Position numbers and translations under genes: made by a program
Notes under the pieces: generated by a model
The model's input: the letters and a program-made list of their open reading frames with translations, nothing else
What the model was told of the DNA's origin: nothing
Database searches by the model: none
Assembly: GCA_964477065.1 (NCBI GenBank)
Contig: CAYZCU010000010.1
Location: 1-29,922, forward strand
Origin: 2-02-FULL-43-11-A sp964477065
GTDB lineage: Bacteria; Patescibacteriota; Microgenomatia; UBA1406; HO2-37-13b
DNA: 29,922 nucleotides
Direction: 5' to 3'
In this document: piece after piece, positions 29,546 through 29,922 of the stretch
Layout: the number at the start of each line of letters is the position of its first letter
How positions within the stretch are numbered: position 1 is the first letter of the stretch

Positions 29546-29922
29546 GCAGAATCAGTGTCGAAAGTATGGATGAACCTCCATATGAAATAAATGGCAATGC
29601 AATACCTGTAACAGGCAATAATCCCATGTTCATTCCGATATTAATCGTAATTTCGACCATCAAGAGCGCAACGGTTCCGATGAGGTACAAGCTGACAAAT
29701 GAGTCATTTTTTGAAGCAAAAATCTTCTGCACCAGTCTTGCTATCAAGAGTGCAAACAGCAAGATCACGGTCAATCCGCCTATGAACCCAAATTGCTCGA
29801 CAAGCGACGCAAAGGCAAAATCTGTGTGGTATTCAGGTAAAAACTGAAAGCGTGACTGCGTCCCCAACCCAAGCCCTTTTCCCCAAAATCCACCTGAACC
29901 GATGCTGATAATCGACTGATTA
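29523..29922 (-). CDS. rodA: RodA/FtsW-family peptidoglycan polymerase, C-terminal part
   Basis: The last approximately 130 residues of a SEDS glycosyltransferase, cut by the window edge. GGFWGKGLGLGTQSRFQF and LPEYHTDFAFASLVEQFGF are the conserved extracellular loop; three membrane helices follow, the last carrying PFISYGGSS. The LPEYHTDF form is more like RodA (cell elongation) than FtsW (division), which usually has LPE-x-HTDFIF; I favour RodA. It lies upstream of rplU on the same strand, 15 bases from the L21 start codon. Confidence 0.9.
   Translation of the reverse strand, partial: NQSIISIGSGGFWGKGLGLGTQSRFQFLPEYHTDFAFASLVEQFGFIGGLTVILLFALLIARLVQKIFASKNDSFVSLYLIGTVALLMVEITINIGMNMGLLPVTGIALPFISYGGSSILSTLILLGFAVAM

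Overview
The window looks like part of a small-genome bacterium of the Candidate Phyla Radiation (Patescibacteria), probably Parcubacteria-like. This is inference. It rests on compact, mostly minus-strand gene packing, reduced versions of housekeeping proteins (a half-length ATP synthase delta, an endonuclease III without its iron-sulfur cluster), membrane-anchored LysM and Ig-like proteins typical of these genomes, and a 23S gene not preceded by 16S. TAA, TAG and TGA all end recognisable genes, so the ordinary bacterial code applies and UGA is not read as glycine as in Gracilibacteria. A run of ten N at 7747-7756 is an assembly gap inside dnaE.

Layout. 1-937 (minus): 5' part of 23S rRNA, a spacer, tRNA-Ala(UGC), a structured leader and a clear sigma70-type promoter; no 16S. 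956-6955 (minus): complete F1Fo ATP synthase operon atpB-E-F-H-A-G-D-C. 7029-10239 (minus): dnaE. 10604-14262 (minus): gatC-gatA-gatB for tRNA amidation, and nth. 14787-18034 (minus): polX-lemA-htpX. 18120-25238: mixed accessory region with tRNA-Asp, tRNA-Gly and tRNA-Thr, a class I/II aminotransferase-like gene, a LysM protein, a broken AlbA/Schlafen-type ATPase-regulator, a GlcG/HbpS-like protein and three tandem four-cysteine proteins. 25262-28781: cell-envelope genes (Ig-like anchored protein, family 2 glycosyltransferase, signal peptidase I) with a histidine phosphatase, tRNA-Val and a ParB-like HTH protein. 28821-29922 (minus): rpmA, rplU and the end of a rodA/ftsW gene.

Three signals go beyond ordinary annotation. 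First, at least nine transcription-unit starts have a -10-like hexamer exactly 5 or 6 nt before the start codon, and Shine-Dalgarno sequences are nearly absent, which predicts mainly leaderless mRNAs. Second, three intergenic arrays of in-phase 8-bp units ending in CTAG occupy the atpA-atpG gap, the tRNA-Val/lepB divergent region and the rplU-rpmA gap; they share a unit vocabulary and resemble no repeat class I can name. Third, tRNA-Ala and 23S form their own transcription unit without 16S. Other points of interest are a conserved Glu-Gly pair replaced by TAG TGA in the AlbA-type gene, a perfect 25-bp palindrome between two divergent genes, and tRNA genes placed directly upstream of mRNA genes.
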